Of a stretch of DNA of 64,000 nt, positions 41,560 to 50,668 are shown piece by piece. The stretch comes from CAG-390 sp045541375 (lineage in GTDB: Bacteria; Bacillota; Clostridia; Oscillospirales; CAG-272). The stretch's first letter is position 1; each line of letters starts with the position of its first letter. The stretch covers positions 1-64,000 of the forward strand of contig JAZQJB010000042.1 in the NCBI GenBank assembly GCA_045541375.1, read 5' to 3'. The notes beneath the pieces were generated by a model. It was not told the origin of the DNA, ran no database searches, and saw only the letters and a list, made by a program, of their open reading frames with translations. Position numbers and translations under genes: made by a program.

Positions 41560-42250
41560 AGAATGCGACGTTGTACGCGACCTGCTCCCCCTTTACGTTG
41601 ACGGAGCCTGCAGTGAGGCAAGTGCGAATATGATACGGAATCATATAGCCAACTGCACCGAATGTTACGCGATTTTTCAAGAATTGTGTTCGGAAACAAA
41701 CGAAGCACTACTCAAAAAGGAAAAAGAGGGTATACTTCAAAGGCACGAAAAAAAGGAAAAAAGCAAAAGAATCAAAAAGAACGTCTTGATCGTTGCGGCG
41801 GCTTTGAGTATATTTTGCATCGCAATTTATCTTGTCGGTTTTATAAACATAGTCAAGATCTGGTACAGAGAGTCGGATGTATATTCAATAGAGGAACGCA
41901 AAGAGGCTACCGAGGCAATCAAAGAACAATTCAATCTCGGTGATCCCACGCGTAACGCCCCCTATGCAATTTCGTCGGAAATTCACTCCATAACCTATAC
42001 AACCGACGAAATATGCCGTGAAAGCCTCGAATTTTGCAATTCATTTGGAAAGGTTTACGAAGAATGTATGGTTTTCCAAGTCAGAATCGCCTTGGAAAAA
42101 TGGGGTTGGAATTACACATGCCACGACGAGACCTGGTATCTTATAAAGACAGAAGATGGTGAGTGGAATGTTCTAACCGCAAGGATGGAGCTATTCTTGG
42201 ACGTTTGGGACATCCCGTTGAATAAATTCAAAAAGCTTCCGGAAAAATAA
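41552..42250 (+). CDS. anti-sigma factor with zinc-finger domain
   Basis: The 232-residue protein has an N-terminal zf-HC2 domain (CDVVRDLLPLYVDGACSEAS, then HIANCTEC), a Lys-rich linker, one membrane helix (about 73-95) and an outer domain with no clear family. It should hold the neighbouring sigma factor at the membrane until a signal arrives. Confidence 0.85.
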   Translation: MSKECDVVRDLLPLYVDGACSEASANMIRNHIANCTECYAIFQELCSETNEALLKKEKEGILQRHEKKEKSKRIKKNVLIVAAALSIFCIAIYLVGFINIVKIWYRESDVYSIEERKEATEAIKEQFNLGDPTRNAPYAISSEIHSITYTTDEICRESLEFCNSFGKVYEECMVFQVRIALEKWGWNYTCHDETWYLIKTEDGEWNVLTARMELFLDVWDIPLNKFKKLPEK

Positions 42251-42408
42251 ACCGATTCTGCATACATCACTTAGCGCTAACGAATTATTTCGCGCTAATT
42301 CTTAGCACCACGCCCGCTAAGTGCAATGCTGTTGACTTAAAAGTTAACGGCATTGAAGCGATTTTTGGCTTAAGGTAAAAACTCACTGAGATAATTACAT
42401 TTTTACCA

Positions 42409-42439
42409 AACTTTTTCATGCTGATATACACTATATAAG
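42409..42439 (+). promoter_or_regulatory. ECF-like promoter upstream of the ABC exporter
   Basis: AAC (42409-42411), 19 nt, CTATATAAG (42431-42439). The first six bases of the spacer, TTTTTC, and the -10 element match the site at 3886-3916. It precedes a vegetative promoter at 42504. From 42251 to 42400 only short AT-rich palindromes are visible. Confidence 0.5.
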
Positions 42440-42503
42440 CGAGCGTGCAATTTCTCTTTTCTCAACTCAACAATAAGTTGAGTCGCAAATTTGCCCCAAA
42501 GTA

Positions 42504-42532
42504 TTGACAAAAGCCGCGCGGAGTGGTAAAAT
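42504..42532 (+). promoter_or_regulatory. sigma-A promoter of the exporter leader
   Basis: TTGACA (42504-42509), 17 nt, TAAAAT (42527-42532), 35 nt before the leader peptide. Confidence 0.75.
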
Positions 42533-42567
42533 TAGTGCAATAAAAAGAAAGAAAGGAGGAAATGAAT

Positions 42568-42633
42568 ATGAAAACACAGACACGAAGTGCTCTTGCCGGA
42601 ATAGTCTTTTCCTCCGGATATATATGCGCATAG
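42568..42633 (+). CDS. leader peptide of the ABC exporter operon
   Basis: A 21-codon frame, starting MKTQTRSALA and ending SSGYICA, follows AAAGGAGG at 8 nt. It ends 20 nt before an intrinsic terminator, and the exporter genes begin 31 nt after that stem. This resembles the BmrB leader, which controls the heterodimeric BmrC/BmrD exporter of Bacillus subtilis by ribosome-dependent attenuation. A CCGGA/TCCGG pair inside the frame could form an alternative structure. Confidence 0.65.
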   Translation: MKTQTRSALAGIVFSSGYICA

Positions 42634-42653
42634 GATAATTGCGCGTACAAAGA

Positions 42654-42687
42654 GAGCACACGTATTCAAAATGTGTGCTCATTTTTT
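42654..42687 (+). terminator. attenuator upstream of the ABC exporter
   Basis: Stem GAGCACACGT/ATGTGTGCTC (one G-T pair), loop of 7 nt, then ATTTTTTATG. It lies between the leader peptide and the exporter genes. Confidence 0.75.
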
Positions 42688-42710
42688 ATGGTCACACGAA
42701 AGGAGGCAAT

Positions 42711-44648
42711 ATGAGTACAATCGAAAAAGATAAAGAAAACCTCTCCGACGGCGCGGCGGAGGAGGTCAAGACAAAGAAAGAGATCCGCGCCGAAAAGCGC
42801 GCGAAGCTGAAAAAGGAAAAGGAAGAAAAGAAGAAAAAACGACTCCCGCTGAGGCGGAATATAGATAATAACATCTTCGCCCTCGCGCAGGTGTGGGGAA
42901 CTTCGAAGTCGTATTTTATCATCTACTACCTTATGACCTTCCTCAACGCGCCGCTTGAGTTTTTGCTCTACACCTACCTCATCCGACTGATCGTTGACAG
43001 CGTCGAGGGTGTGGGATGGTCGATCGACGCGATCTTCGCCTACATCTTCATCGTCGGCGGCGCGGCTATACTGATCTGGATCGTTTCAAATTATTATTGG
43101 AACGCCATCTCGGGCATCTACTCCGAGAAGATCAACCACGCTCTGCGGCGCAAGCTCTACAAAAAGGCGACAGAGGTCGATCTTGCTTGCTACGAAACGC
43201 CCGAGTTTTACGACAAATACGTCAAGGCGATGGACGAAACGCAGGAGCGCGTCCGCAAGGTCATGCAGACTCTTGATAACCTCATCTGGAACATCATCAC
43301 TCTTGCGATGACATCGTTCCTCATCTTCACGATCGATCCCTTCCTCATCGTCTTTGCGCTTATCCCGCTCCTTCTCGGATTCGTCCGCAGAAAGGCAAAC
43401 GTTCTGAATCACGATCAGAATTCCGAGCGCAAGCCGATTAACCGCAAATTCTCCTACGTCCGCCGCACCTTCTACCTCGGCGAATACTCGAAGGAGATGC
43501 GAATGGGCTCATTCTTCCCGCGCCAGCTTCAAATGCTCTCGGAGGTTCGCAAGAATTACAACGACCTGACGAAAAAGTACGGGCCGAAACTCGCGATCTG
43601 CGATTTTATCAAGAATTTCGGACTTGAAGCTGTCACAGTCCTCGGCGCGACGCTTTATGCCGTATGGCGCACGATCGGCGACGGTCAGGGCGGAATGACG
43701 ATGGGCGACTGCCTTATCGTCCTCAACTCGATATCGAGCATATCCTACGCCCTTTCGACGATGGTGCAGTACCTCGCCGAGTTCAACGAGCACGCGCTTT
43801 ACATCGAGGACGTGCGCTACTTCCTCGCTTATGAGCCGACGATCAAAGAGGATCCGGACGCTCCCGAGGCAAAGAAGGGCAACATCGAGTTCAAAAACGT
43901 ACATTTCAAATATGAGGGCGCGGAAAAGGAATCATTGAAGGGCATCAATTTCCGAATTGCCGACGGCGAGCGCATTGCACTTGTCGGACGCAACGGCAGC
44001 GGAAAGACCACCCTTGTCAAGCTCCTTCTCCGACTCTACGACCCCACCGAGGGCGAAGTCACTCTGAACGGCAAGAGCGCGAAGGATTATCGCCTTTCCT
44101 CCTGGCGAGCACTCTTCGGAAGTGTCTTTCAGGACTTCAAGCTCTTCTCGCTTTCGGTCAAGGAAAACGTCCTTCACCGTCTCCCCCGCGAGGGTGACGA
44201 CGAAGCCGTGACCGAGGCACTCAAGGAGAGCGGCGCGTGGAGCAAGATCGAAACGCTCGAGCACGGCATTGAATCGACGATGACCCGCGAATTCGACGAT
44301 GAGGGCGTCAACCTCTCGATCGGAGAGCAGCAAAAGGTCTCGCTCGCGCGGATCTTTGCCGAAAAAACGCCCGTTGTCGTTCTCGACGAGCCCTCAAGCG
44401 CACTCGACCCGATCGCGGAGCACAAGATGTTTGAAAACATGATAAAGGCGACCGAGGGAAGAAGCGTCATCTTCATCTCGCACCGCCTTTCCTCCGCCGT
44501 GCTTGCCGACCGCGTCTATATGATGGAGGACGGCGAGATCATCGAGGAGGGCACGCACCACGAGCTGATGGAGAAGAACGGCAAATACGCCGAAATGTTC
44601 CACCTTCAGGCTAAAAACTATACGTCGGGAGGTGAGGACAATGGCTAA
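42711..44648 (+). CDS. ABC exporter half-transporter, first subunit
   Basis: The 645-residue protein has a Lys-rich N-terminus, a six-helix transporter domain and an ATPase with GRNGSGKT, signature LSIGEQQKVSLARIF and VVVLDEPSSALDP. The signature LSIGE departs from LSGGQ, while the catalytic Glu after Walker B is present. It probably pairs with the next gene, as in BmrC/BmrD-type drug exporters. The start at 42711 follows AAAGGAGGCA. Confidence 0.87.
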   Translation: MSTIEKDKENLSDGAAEEVKTKKEIRAEKRAKLKKEKEEKKKKRLPLRRNIDNNIFALAQVWGTSKSYFIIYYLMTFLNAPLEFLLYTYLIRLIVDSVEGVGWSIDAIFAYIFIVGGAAILIWIVSNYYWNAISGIYSEKINHALRRKLYKKATEVDLACYETPEFYDKYVKAMDETQERVRKVMQTLDNLIWNIITLAMTSFLIFTIDPFLIVFALIPLLLGFVRRKANVLNHDQNSERKPINRKFSYVRRTFYLGEYSKEMRMGSFFPRQLQMLSEVRKNYNDLTKKYGPKLAICDFIKNFGLEAVTVLGATLYAVWRTIGDGQGGMTMGDCLIVLNSISSISYALSTMVQYLAEFNEHALYIEDVRYFLAYEPTIKEDPDAPEAKKGNIEFKNVHFKYEGAEKESLKGINFRIADGERIALVGRNGSGKTTLVKLLLRLYDPTEGEVTLNGKSAKDYRLSSWRALFGSVFQDFKLFSLSVKENVLHRLPREGDDEAVTEALKESGAWSKIETLEHGIESTMTREFDDEGVNLSIGEQQKVSLARIFAEKTPVVVLDEPSSALDPIAEHKMFENMIKATEGRSVIFISHRLSSAVLADRVYMMEDGEIIEEGTHHELMEKNGKYAEMFHLQAKNYTSGGEDNG

Positions 44649-46518
44649 AAAGCAAAAGGAAAAGCGCCAGTCGCTCGGAAGGATCCTGCGAAACAACGTC
44701 GTCCTCTTCGGCAAGGTCTGCAGATACACCCCCGAGCTCGTGCTTCTCAGCTTCCTCATCGAGGGCGTATTCCTCGGAGTAAACAACGCCGTTTACGGTG
44801 TTTTTACCCTCAATCTCTTCAACGCACTCGACCGCGGCGACCCGCTTGAGGACATCGTCAAGATCATCGGCTTAATGGCTCTGTGGTATGGAGTTTACTT
44901 CATCATCGAGCGCACCTATCACCGCGTGGTCAAGCCGAATCTCCACCACAAGCTCGATTACCATATCCACACCGAGCTGTTTATGAAGACAAAGGAGATC
45001 GACGTTGCCTGCTATGATGACCCCGAATTCTACAACGACTTCGTCTGGGCGATGGACGAGGCATCCTCGCGCTCGCTGAAGATCCTTGCCGATCTCAACA
45101 CACTCGCGGCGCGTGTCATCGCTCTTGTCACCATTCTCGGAACGCTGATCGCGGCGGATATCGATATGGTCGTCATCTACGTTGTCTGCGGAATGGGCGT
45201 TGTTGGTTGCGTTGTCAACTATTTCGGCAACAAGATCGGCTATAAGCACGAAAAAGAGAAAAAACCGCTCAACCGCAAGCGCGATTATCTCAACCGCGTC
45301 TATCACCTTCCCGACTACGCCAAGGAGATACGCACGGGCAGCGTCAGCGATCTGCTCCTCCGCGAAGCTGATTCGAACAACGAGGACAGAGTAAAGCTTG
45401 CAAAGAAATACGGAATCAAGTATTTCCTGATCTACGGCATCTTCTATAACGTCTTTATGGAGGCAGTTCGCCTCGGGATCATCTTCTACCTGCTGCTTCG
45501 AATGCTCGACGGCGCGATCCTTGTCGGAGTTTTCGCCGCGAGTGTCGGACTTATCTGGCGAGTCGAGTGGAACATCACCGATTTCGTCGAGCGCGTTGCC
45601 AAATTCCCCGAGCACTCGCTCTTCCTCGAGAAGTATTATGGATTCCTCGAATACGAGCCGAAGGTAGTGAGCGGCGAGGTCAAAGTGCCCGCATTTGAGT
45701 CGCTTGAACTCAAAAACGTTTCTTTCACCTATGATTTTTCGGACAAACCGAAGTATCAGTGGCACAAATCCGACCACAAGAAGCCGAAAAACGAGAACAG
45801 CGGCAGTGCCGATGCCTTGAAGGGAATTGATCTGAAGATCGAAAAGGGCGAAAAGATCGCCATCGTCGGCTACAACGGCGCGGGCAAGACCACGCTCATC
45901 AAGCTGCTTATGCGCCTTTACGATCCCACATCGGGCGAGGTGCTCTATAATGGCAAAAGTGCGAAGGAATATGATCTTTCGGCATACCGCAACAAGATCG
46001 GATGTGTCTTCCAGGACTACAAGATATTCGCCACCACGGTTGCGGAAAACGTAATGTCGGGCGCGTATGACGAGGAAAAAGATTCAAAAACAGTCGCCGA
46101 TTCCCTCGAAGCCGCTGGCTTTACCGAGAAGCTGAACACCTTAAAACTCGGCACGAATACGATGCTCACGCGCGAGTTTGACAAAAAGGGCACCAATCTT
46201 TCGGGCGGCGAAAGCCAAAAAGTCGCCATCGCCCGCGTATTCGCCCGTCCCTACGAGCTCTGGATAATGGACGAGCCCTCAAGCGCACTCGACCCCGTCG
46301 CCGAGTACGAGCTGAATCAGTCTATCCTCAAATACGCCGAGGGCAAGACGGTAATCTTCATCTCCCACCGCCTTTCGACCACCCGTATGGCAGACAGGAT
46401 CTATATGTTCGATTCCGGCAAGCTCTGCGAGGTCGGCTCCCACGACGAGCTGATGGCGAAAAACGGAAAATACGCCGAGATGTTCAATCTGCAGGCGGAG
46501 AAATATGTTTCGCAATAA
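44641..46518 (+). CDS. ABC exporter half-transporter, second subunit
   Basis: The 625-residue protein has the same plan: six helices, then GYNGAGKT, a canonical LSGGESQKVAIARVF and LWIMDEPSSALDP. An insertion around residues 370-395 (KYQWHKSDHKKPKNENSG) lies in the front of the ATPase. It starts 8 nt inside the preceding gene after GGGAGGTGAG. The pair should export a hydrophobic drug, peptide or lipid. Confidence 0.87.
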   Translation: MAKKQKEKRQSLGRILRNNVVLFGKVCRYTPELVLLSFLIEGVFLGVNNAVYGVFTLNLFNALDRGDPLEDIVKIIGLMALWYGVYFIIERTYHRVVKPNLHHKLDYHIHTELFMKTKEIDVACYDDPEFYNDFVWAMDEASSRSLKILADLNTLAARVIALVTILGTLIAADIDMVVIYVVCGMGVVGCVVNYFGNKIGYKHEKEKKPLNRKRDYLNRVYHLPDYAKEIRTGSVSDLLLREADSNNEDRVKLAKKYGIKYFLIYGIFYNVFMEAVRLGIIFYLLLRMLDGAILVGVFAASVGLIWRVEWNITDFVERVAKFPEHSLFLEKYYGFLEYEPKVVSGEVKVPAFESLELKNVSFTYDFSDKPKYQWHKSDHKKPKNENSGSADALKGIDLKIEKGEKIAIVGYNGAGKTTLIKLLMRLYDPTSGEVLYNGKSAKEYDLSAYRNKIGCVFQDYKIFATTVAENVMSGAYDEEKDSKTVADSLEAAGFTEKLNTLKLGTNTMLTREFDKKGTNLSGGESQKVAIARVFARPYELWIMDEPSSALDPVAEYELNQSILKYAEGKTVIFISHRLSTTRMADRIYMFDSGKLCEVGSHDELMAKNGKYAEMFNLQAEKYVSQ

Positions 46519-46521
46519 TCA

Positions 46522-46558
46522 AAAAACGGCTGTGTCCCATTGGGACACAGCCGTTTTT
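46522..46558. terminator. bidirectional terminator of exporter and isomerase genes
   Basis: A 17-bp stem AAAAACGGCTGTGTCCC/GGGACACAGCCGTTTTT, loop ATT. Confidence 0.88.
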
Positions 46559-46567
46559 CTGATTCAA

Positions 46568-47464
46568 TTAAATATTCGCCTCGATCAGATCTGCGAGCTT
46601 TTTCAGTCTTTCGTGGAGTCTTACCATGTAGTCCGCGTATGAAAGCGAAGCGTAGGAGCGCATAATGCCGTCCTCGATTATGAAGAGCTCGGGGTTCTTT
46701 GCAATGGGGAGTGCATCGACCATTGCGGCGATCTCCTCGTCGCTCATATCCTTGATCTTCTTTTCCGAGCCGTATGAGGTCTCGGCACAAATGCGGGTGC
46801 GTGCAAACTCGGTCTTTGCAAGTGCACGGGCGTCGCGTTCCCAGTCGATGTTGCCGTCGAAGGGCATCAGGTGCAGGTCGTGCGCGGCGTCGTTATCGTC
46901 GATGTGAAGAGCAGCAAGTCTGTCGCCGAATGCGCCGAGAAGATCGAGCTCGTGCGCAAAGGCGTTGCGGTGGCCGCTGTCGTAGGTGAAGCGGACTGCG
47001 GGGTGATCCTTGAGCTTTTCCATGGTTGCATAGAGATGCTCGATGAATACCGAGTTTTCAAGGCAGAGAAGAAAGCCGTTTTCAAGCGCGCAGTCAGCCA
47101 TCTTGGTCAGGCGCGAAATGCCGTATTCGTTGACCTCGCCGGGATCCTTGTGTCCCCAGGTGATGTGTGCAACGCCCTTTTTGATTCCCGCTGCGGCGGC
47201 ACGCTTGATCTCGCGGCAGTAGCGCGCGCAGACCTTGTCGCCAAGCTCGCCCTCAAACCAGATCTCGGTCGTCTTGCCGCCGGTGAGGTGGATGTTGTCG
47301 ATGGGGAGGCCGTACTTTTGGCAAAGCTCGACCTGATATTCAAGATTATCATCCGAAAACGCGCTCATTCCGAGTGCGACAAAATCAAATCCTGCATTTT
47401 TGACGGCAATGATCTTTTCCTCAATATTTCCGCCGCCGTGAACGTATGTACCTATCTGAATCAT
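46568..47464 (-). CDS. sugar phosphate isomerase/epimerase-like TIM barrel
   Basis: The 298-residue protein fits the AP-endonuclease-2-like TIM barrel (xylose isomerase-like) family: ENSVF near 150, TYDSGH near 180, ALHIDDND near 205 and ICAETSYG near 245 are the metal-binding strand ends. The start at 47464 follows GGAGGAAAGATC, and ATGA overlaps the GH39-like stop. The partner glycosidase suggests a role in sugar breakdown. Confidence 0.8.
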   Translation of the reverse strand: MIQIGTYVHGGGNIEEKIIAVKNAGFDFVALGMSAFSDDNLEYQVELCQKYGLPIDNIHLTGGKTTEIWFEGELGDKVCARYCREIKRAAAAGIKKGVAHITWGHKDPGEVNEYGISRLTKMADCALENGFLLCLENSVFIEHLYATMEKLKDHPAVRFTYDSGHRNAFAHELDLLGAFGDRLAALHIDDNDAAHDLHLMPFDGNIDWERDARALAKTEFARTRICAETSYGSEKKIKDMSDEEIAAMVDALPIAKNPELFIIEDGIMRSYASLSYADYMVRLHERLKKLADLIEANI

Positions 47465-48780
47465 TTGATCTTTCCTCCGATTTTTATAAGTGTGTTGGGT
47501 TTCATAGTAATTTCGATCGCTGTGCCCGAGAATGCCCCGATCTTGTCGCCGTCGTGATCCTCGTCGATCGCGTAGATCTCGTAATCTCCCGCACGGTCGA
47601 GGGTTACGGTGAAGGTCTTGTCGGTCGCTTCGGGGTCGTTGGTGTAATAGGAAATTACAGCCGCGCCCGTCTCCCCGTCGGTTGCCGCGAGGGCGTAGAT
47701 GTCGTCCTGATCGCATTCAAGCTTCGTCTGTGTGCCGAGCCGATAGAGGGCAGAGAAGAAGTCGAAGGCGTAGTAGCCCTTGAGAGGGAGAATAAAATGA
47801 CTGTCCCAAAGACCGTTGTATTCCTTGTCGGGGCGCGCGTCATAGTACATCATCATATCGATGTAGGGCGAATTCTGTCCGACTGCCATAAATGCGAAAT
47901 CGTATGCCGCGCCCTTGAGTCCCTTGATGACGCGAATGCTGTCGATGAACTGCGTGGTCCAGTTTTCTATGTAGTTCCACTCGTTGAGGTGCTTTTCGAT
48001 GTGACCGTAGCCGAATTCGTCGAGCAGGTCGGCGACCTTCTTTGCGCGGTCAAGCATCTTTTCGGCGTGGATCGTGTAGATGTGCCAGGAGAAGAAGTCG
48101 AGCTCGGCTCTCTCGCCCTCGGTCATTTTTTCAAGGAATTGGCGTGCCCAGGGCAGATTGTTTGCAAGCGCGGGGCCGCCGAGCTTGATGTTCGGGAATC
48201 TCTTGCGGAGATAGAGGAAGGCGATCTTGAAGAATTCAAAGAATTCCTCCGCCGTGCCGCTCCAGCAACGCTTGTTTTCGGTTTCGTTGACGTCAAGGTC
48301 AGCCTCGTTCCAGATCTCCCAATACTTGATGGGGTAGTGGTAGCCGTTTGCCCAGCCCTCGGTGTAGTGCATGATGATGTGCTCGCAGATCTTTGCCCAC
48401 TTGAGCGGGTCCGCGGGCTTGATCGAGCCGTATTTGCCCGGCAGATGCTCGATCGAGGTTCCAAGGCGATAGTAGATCTCGCAATCTGCATCAAAGCAGG
48501 TGGTGATGTATTGGTCGGTGTTGCGGAAATCGTAAGCCGTGGGATCGTCGGGGTCGCGCGAGAAATCGGCGAAGATGCAATGGACGTCCATTACGTGCTG
48601 TGCGCCGTAGATCTCGGAAAGGGATGCATCGTGGGTGCGCGCATAGGGAATTTTTAGTGCCTTGAAGGTGTCAAAATTGCTTCGCCACTGCGATTTCATC
48701 GGGCGCACGGGGGCGTTGTTGACGGCGTGCATCGGCTTCATTGTGCCGATCTTTTCGGAAAATTTGATGTTGAGGTTCAT
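47461..48780 (-). CDS. GH39-like glycoside hydrolase
   Basis: The 439-residue protein has WEIWNEAD near residue 150 (acid/base Glu after Asn) and HLNEWNY near 265 (nucleophile), in a TIM barrel followed by a beta-sandwich. This fits clan GH-A, most like family 39 (xylosidase/iduronidase). No signal peptide is present, so it acts on imported sugars. It is translated with the isomerase-like gene. Confidence 0.8.
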   Translation of the reverse strand: MNLNIKFSEKIGTMKPMHAVNNAPVRPMKSQWRSNFDTFKALKIPYARTHDASLSEIYGAQHVMDVHCIFADFSRDPDDPTAYDFRNTDQYITTCFDADCEIYYRLGTSIEHLPGKYGSIKPADPLKWAKICEHIIMHYTEGWANGYHYPIKYWEIWNEADLDVNETENKRCWSGTAEEFFEFFKIAFLYLRKRFPNIKLGGPALANNLPWARQFLEKMTEGERAELDFFSWHIYTIHAEKMLDRAKKVADLLDEFGYGHIEKHLNEWNYIENWTTQFIDSIRVIKGLKGAAYDFAFMAVGQNSPYIDMMMYYDARPDKEYNGLWDSHFILPLKGYYAFDFFSALYRLGTQTKLECDQDDIYALAATDGETGAAVISYYTNDPEATDKTFTVTLDRAGDYEIYAIDEDHDGDKIGAFSGTAIEITMKPNTLIKIGGKIK

Positions 48781-48784
48781 TTTT

Positions 48785-49222
48785 TCACCTGTCCAATCTA
48801 TAATTTACATATTCAAAATGTTCAAATCCGTGGCGGCGGTAAAGCTCGGCGGCGCGAGTGTTTTCGGGTTCGGTCTCAAGGCGGTAGCGGCGTGCGGGAA
48901 TGCTTTCCTTGACGAATTCGAGAAACTTGGAGCCGAGTCCCCTTCCGCGGTATTCTTTTTTGATGTATATTTCCTCGATCCAAACGACCTTGCCGCCCGC
49001 CTCCTGGGAGTGAGTGTAGGCAAGAACGCCGTAGCCGGCGACCTGCCCGTCTTTCTCAAATATGAAAGCATCGCCGTAGGGCGTGCCCGCGAGGAAAAGA
49101 TCGAAGGAAGAGGTTATATTTTCTTCGGGAATATTCTCAAGCACCGCGGGAGAGGAATAAAAATCCTTCGCCATTGCGGTGTAGATCTGTTTGTCGTTTT
49201 TTGTGATTTTTCTGATTGTCAT
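48785..49222 (-). CDS. GNAT-family N-acetyltransferase
   Basis: The 145-residue protein has IYIKKEYRGRGLGSKFLEF (acetyl-CoA motif A) and TRAAELYRRHGFEHF (motif B). Its substrate is unknown. It begins without a strong ribosome site and lies 4 nt upstream of the GH39-like gene on the same strand. Confidence 0.82.
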   Translation of the reverse strand: MTIRKITKNDKQIYTAMAKDFYSSPAVLENIPEENITSSFDLFLAGTPYGDAFIFEKDGQVAGYGVLAYTHSQEAGGKVVWIEEIYIKKEYRGRGLGSKFLEFVKESIPARRYRLETEPENTRAAELYRRHGFEHFEYVNYRLDR

Positions 49223-49315
49223 TTTTGATAATTATATGAGTTGTTTCTGAATAACAAGAGTAGAATAATGTCCTCCTCATTCACCAAAGAATGATATCAA
49301 GAGGTTCACATATAT

Positions 49316-50668
49316 TCAATTTAGTGTTGTTCTCTTAATCTTAGGTTCACCGTCACATATAATGTTGACCAAATAATTTCCGGTGATTATAATATATTGG
49401 AGCGGATTTTGCAAGGTATCCCAGAGACCGAATGATTCTTTTTTGACAATTTCGCAGAATTTGCCGTTTTTTATTTTGTAAACACGGTCACGGCAATGAT
49501 TCTCTTGAAATCGTTTGAGTTCGTCAAAACTATAATCTCCGCCGTCCAGGTTTTCTTCGTACATATGAAACGCAGTAATGATTCCAAAATATAGACGAAT
49601 CGTTTCTCTTTCACCCAAAAGCGTTATGATCAAACCGTTTTTATCACCGTTTGTAAGTTCAATATCATAATAATTTTCCGAAAAAATATCGGGAAAAGCA
49701 GGAGTCCATATTTCCATAGCGTCGCAAATTCTGTTATGCGTGTTACCCGCAAAAAATTCGGTTATGTTTTCCGCCATACGTCTTACGCATCTGTTGCGCG
49801 CTTCATAAGAGCCCCAAGCCATGTGGGGCGTCAGGCAGACGTTCGGGCGGTCGAGGAGGGCGGAGAAGGGATGGTCTTCGCCAAAGGGCTCTTTTGAGTA
49901 AACGTCGCAGCCGAGGGCGCCGATCTTGCCCGAAAGGACTCCGTCGGCAACTGCCGTCTCGTCGCAAACTGCACCGCGGGCGGTGTTGACGAGGACTACG
50001 CCATCTTTCATTGATTCAATGCGCTCGCGCGAGATCATGCCGCGAGTTCCGTCGTTCAGCGGTACGTGGAGCGAGATGATGTCACATTCGCGGCAGATGC
50101 GGTCGATGTCGGCGGCTTCGTATCGCGTTTCGGGCTGACGGCGGCAGAGAAGCACGCGGCAGCCGAGTGCCTGTGCGATCTCGGCAACCTTCGAGCCGAT
50201 CCCGCCGCCTCCCACGACGCCCCAGGTCATCCCCGCGATCTCGTGATAGATGGGTTCGAGGCGGTTTGCGCTCCCCGATCTTGAATATTCGCCCGAGTGG
50301 ACGAAGTTTCTGAATTCATCAAGGTGAGTGACGAGCGAGAGTGCCATTGCGACGGAAAGCTGCGCGACGTTGTCAGTCGAATAGCCCGGCACGTTGCATA
50401 CCGCAATGCCATTTGCGCGGCAAAATTCGATATCAATATTGTCGTATCCCGTCGCGGCAACGCAGATGAGCTTCAGATTTTTCGCGTTTGCAAGGTTTTC
50501 TGCATTCAGCCTTACCTTGTTGAGCACGGCAACCTCGGCGTCCGCGAGCCTTTCTGCAACGAGTTCGGGAGGCGTTGCTTTATGCTCCGTGACCTCGCCG
50601 AGAGCTTTTATGGGTTCAAGATCAATGTCGGCGCCAAGTGTGCCGGAGTCGAGTATAACTATCTTCAT
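49316..50668 (-). CDS. D-2-hydroxyacid dehydrogenase fused to an unknown domain
   Basis: Residues 1-317 form a full D-isomer-specific 2-hydroxyacid dehydrogenase: GGGGIGSKVAEIA (NAD site), NTARGAVCDE (Arg), and a histidine in LTPHMAWGS. The usual enzyme ends near 320. Here a 133-residue tail starts at an internal Met (codon at 49717) and reads MEIWTPAFPDIF onwards with AT-rich codons unlike the front. The tail resembles a small standalone protein. Fusion by loss of a stop codon is likely. Confidence 0.8.
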   Translation of the reverse strand: MKIVILDSGTLGADIDLEPIKALGEVTEHKATPPELVAERLADAEVAVLNKVRLNAENLANAKNLKLICVAATGYDNIDIEFCRANGIAVCNVPGYSTDNVAQLSVAMALSLVTHLDEFRNFVHSGEYSRSGSANRLEPIYHEIAGMTWGVVGGGGIGSKVAEIAQALGCRVLLCRRQPETRYEAADIDRICRECDIISLHVPLNDGTRGMISRERIESMKDGVVLVNTARGAVCDETAVADGVLSGKIGALGCDVYSKEPFGEDHPFSALLDRPNVCLTPHMAWGSYEARNRCVRRMAENITEFFAGNTHNRICDAMEIWTPAFPDIFSENYYDIELTNGDKNGLIITLLGERETIRLYFGIITAFHMYEENLDGGDYSFDELKRFQENHCRDRVYKIKNGKFCEIVKKESFGLWDTLQNPLQYIIITGNYLVNIICDGEPKIKRTTLN

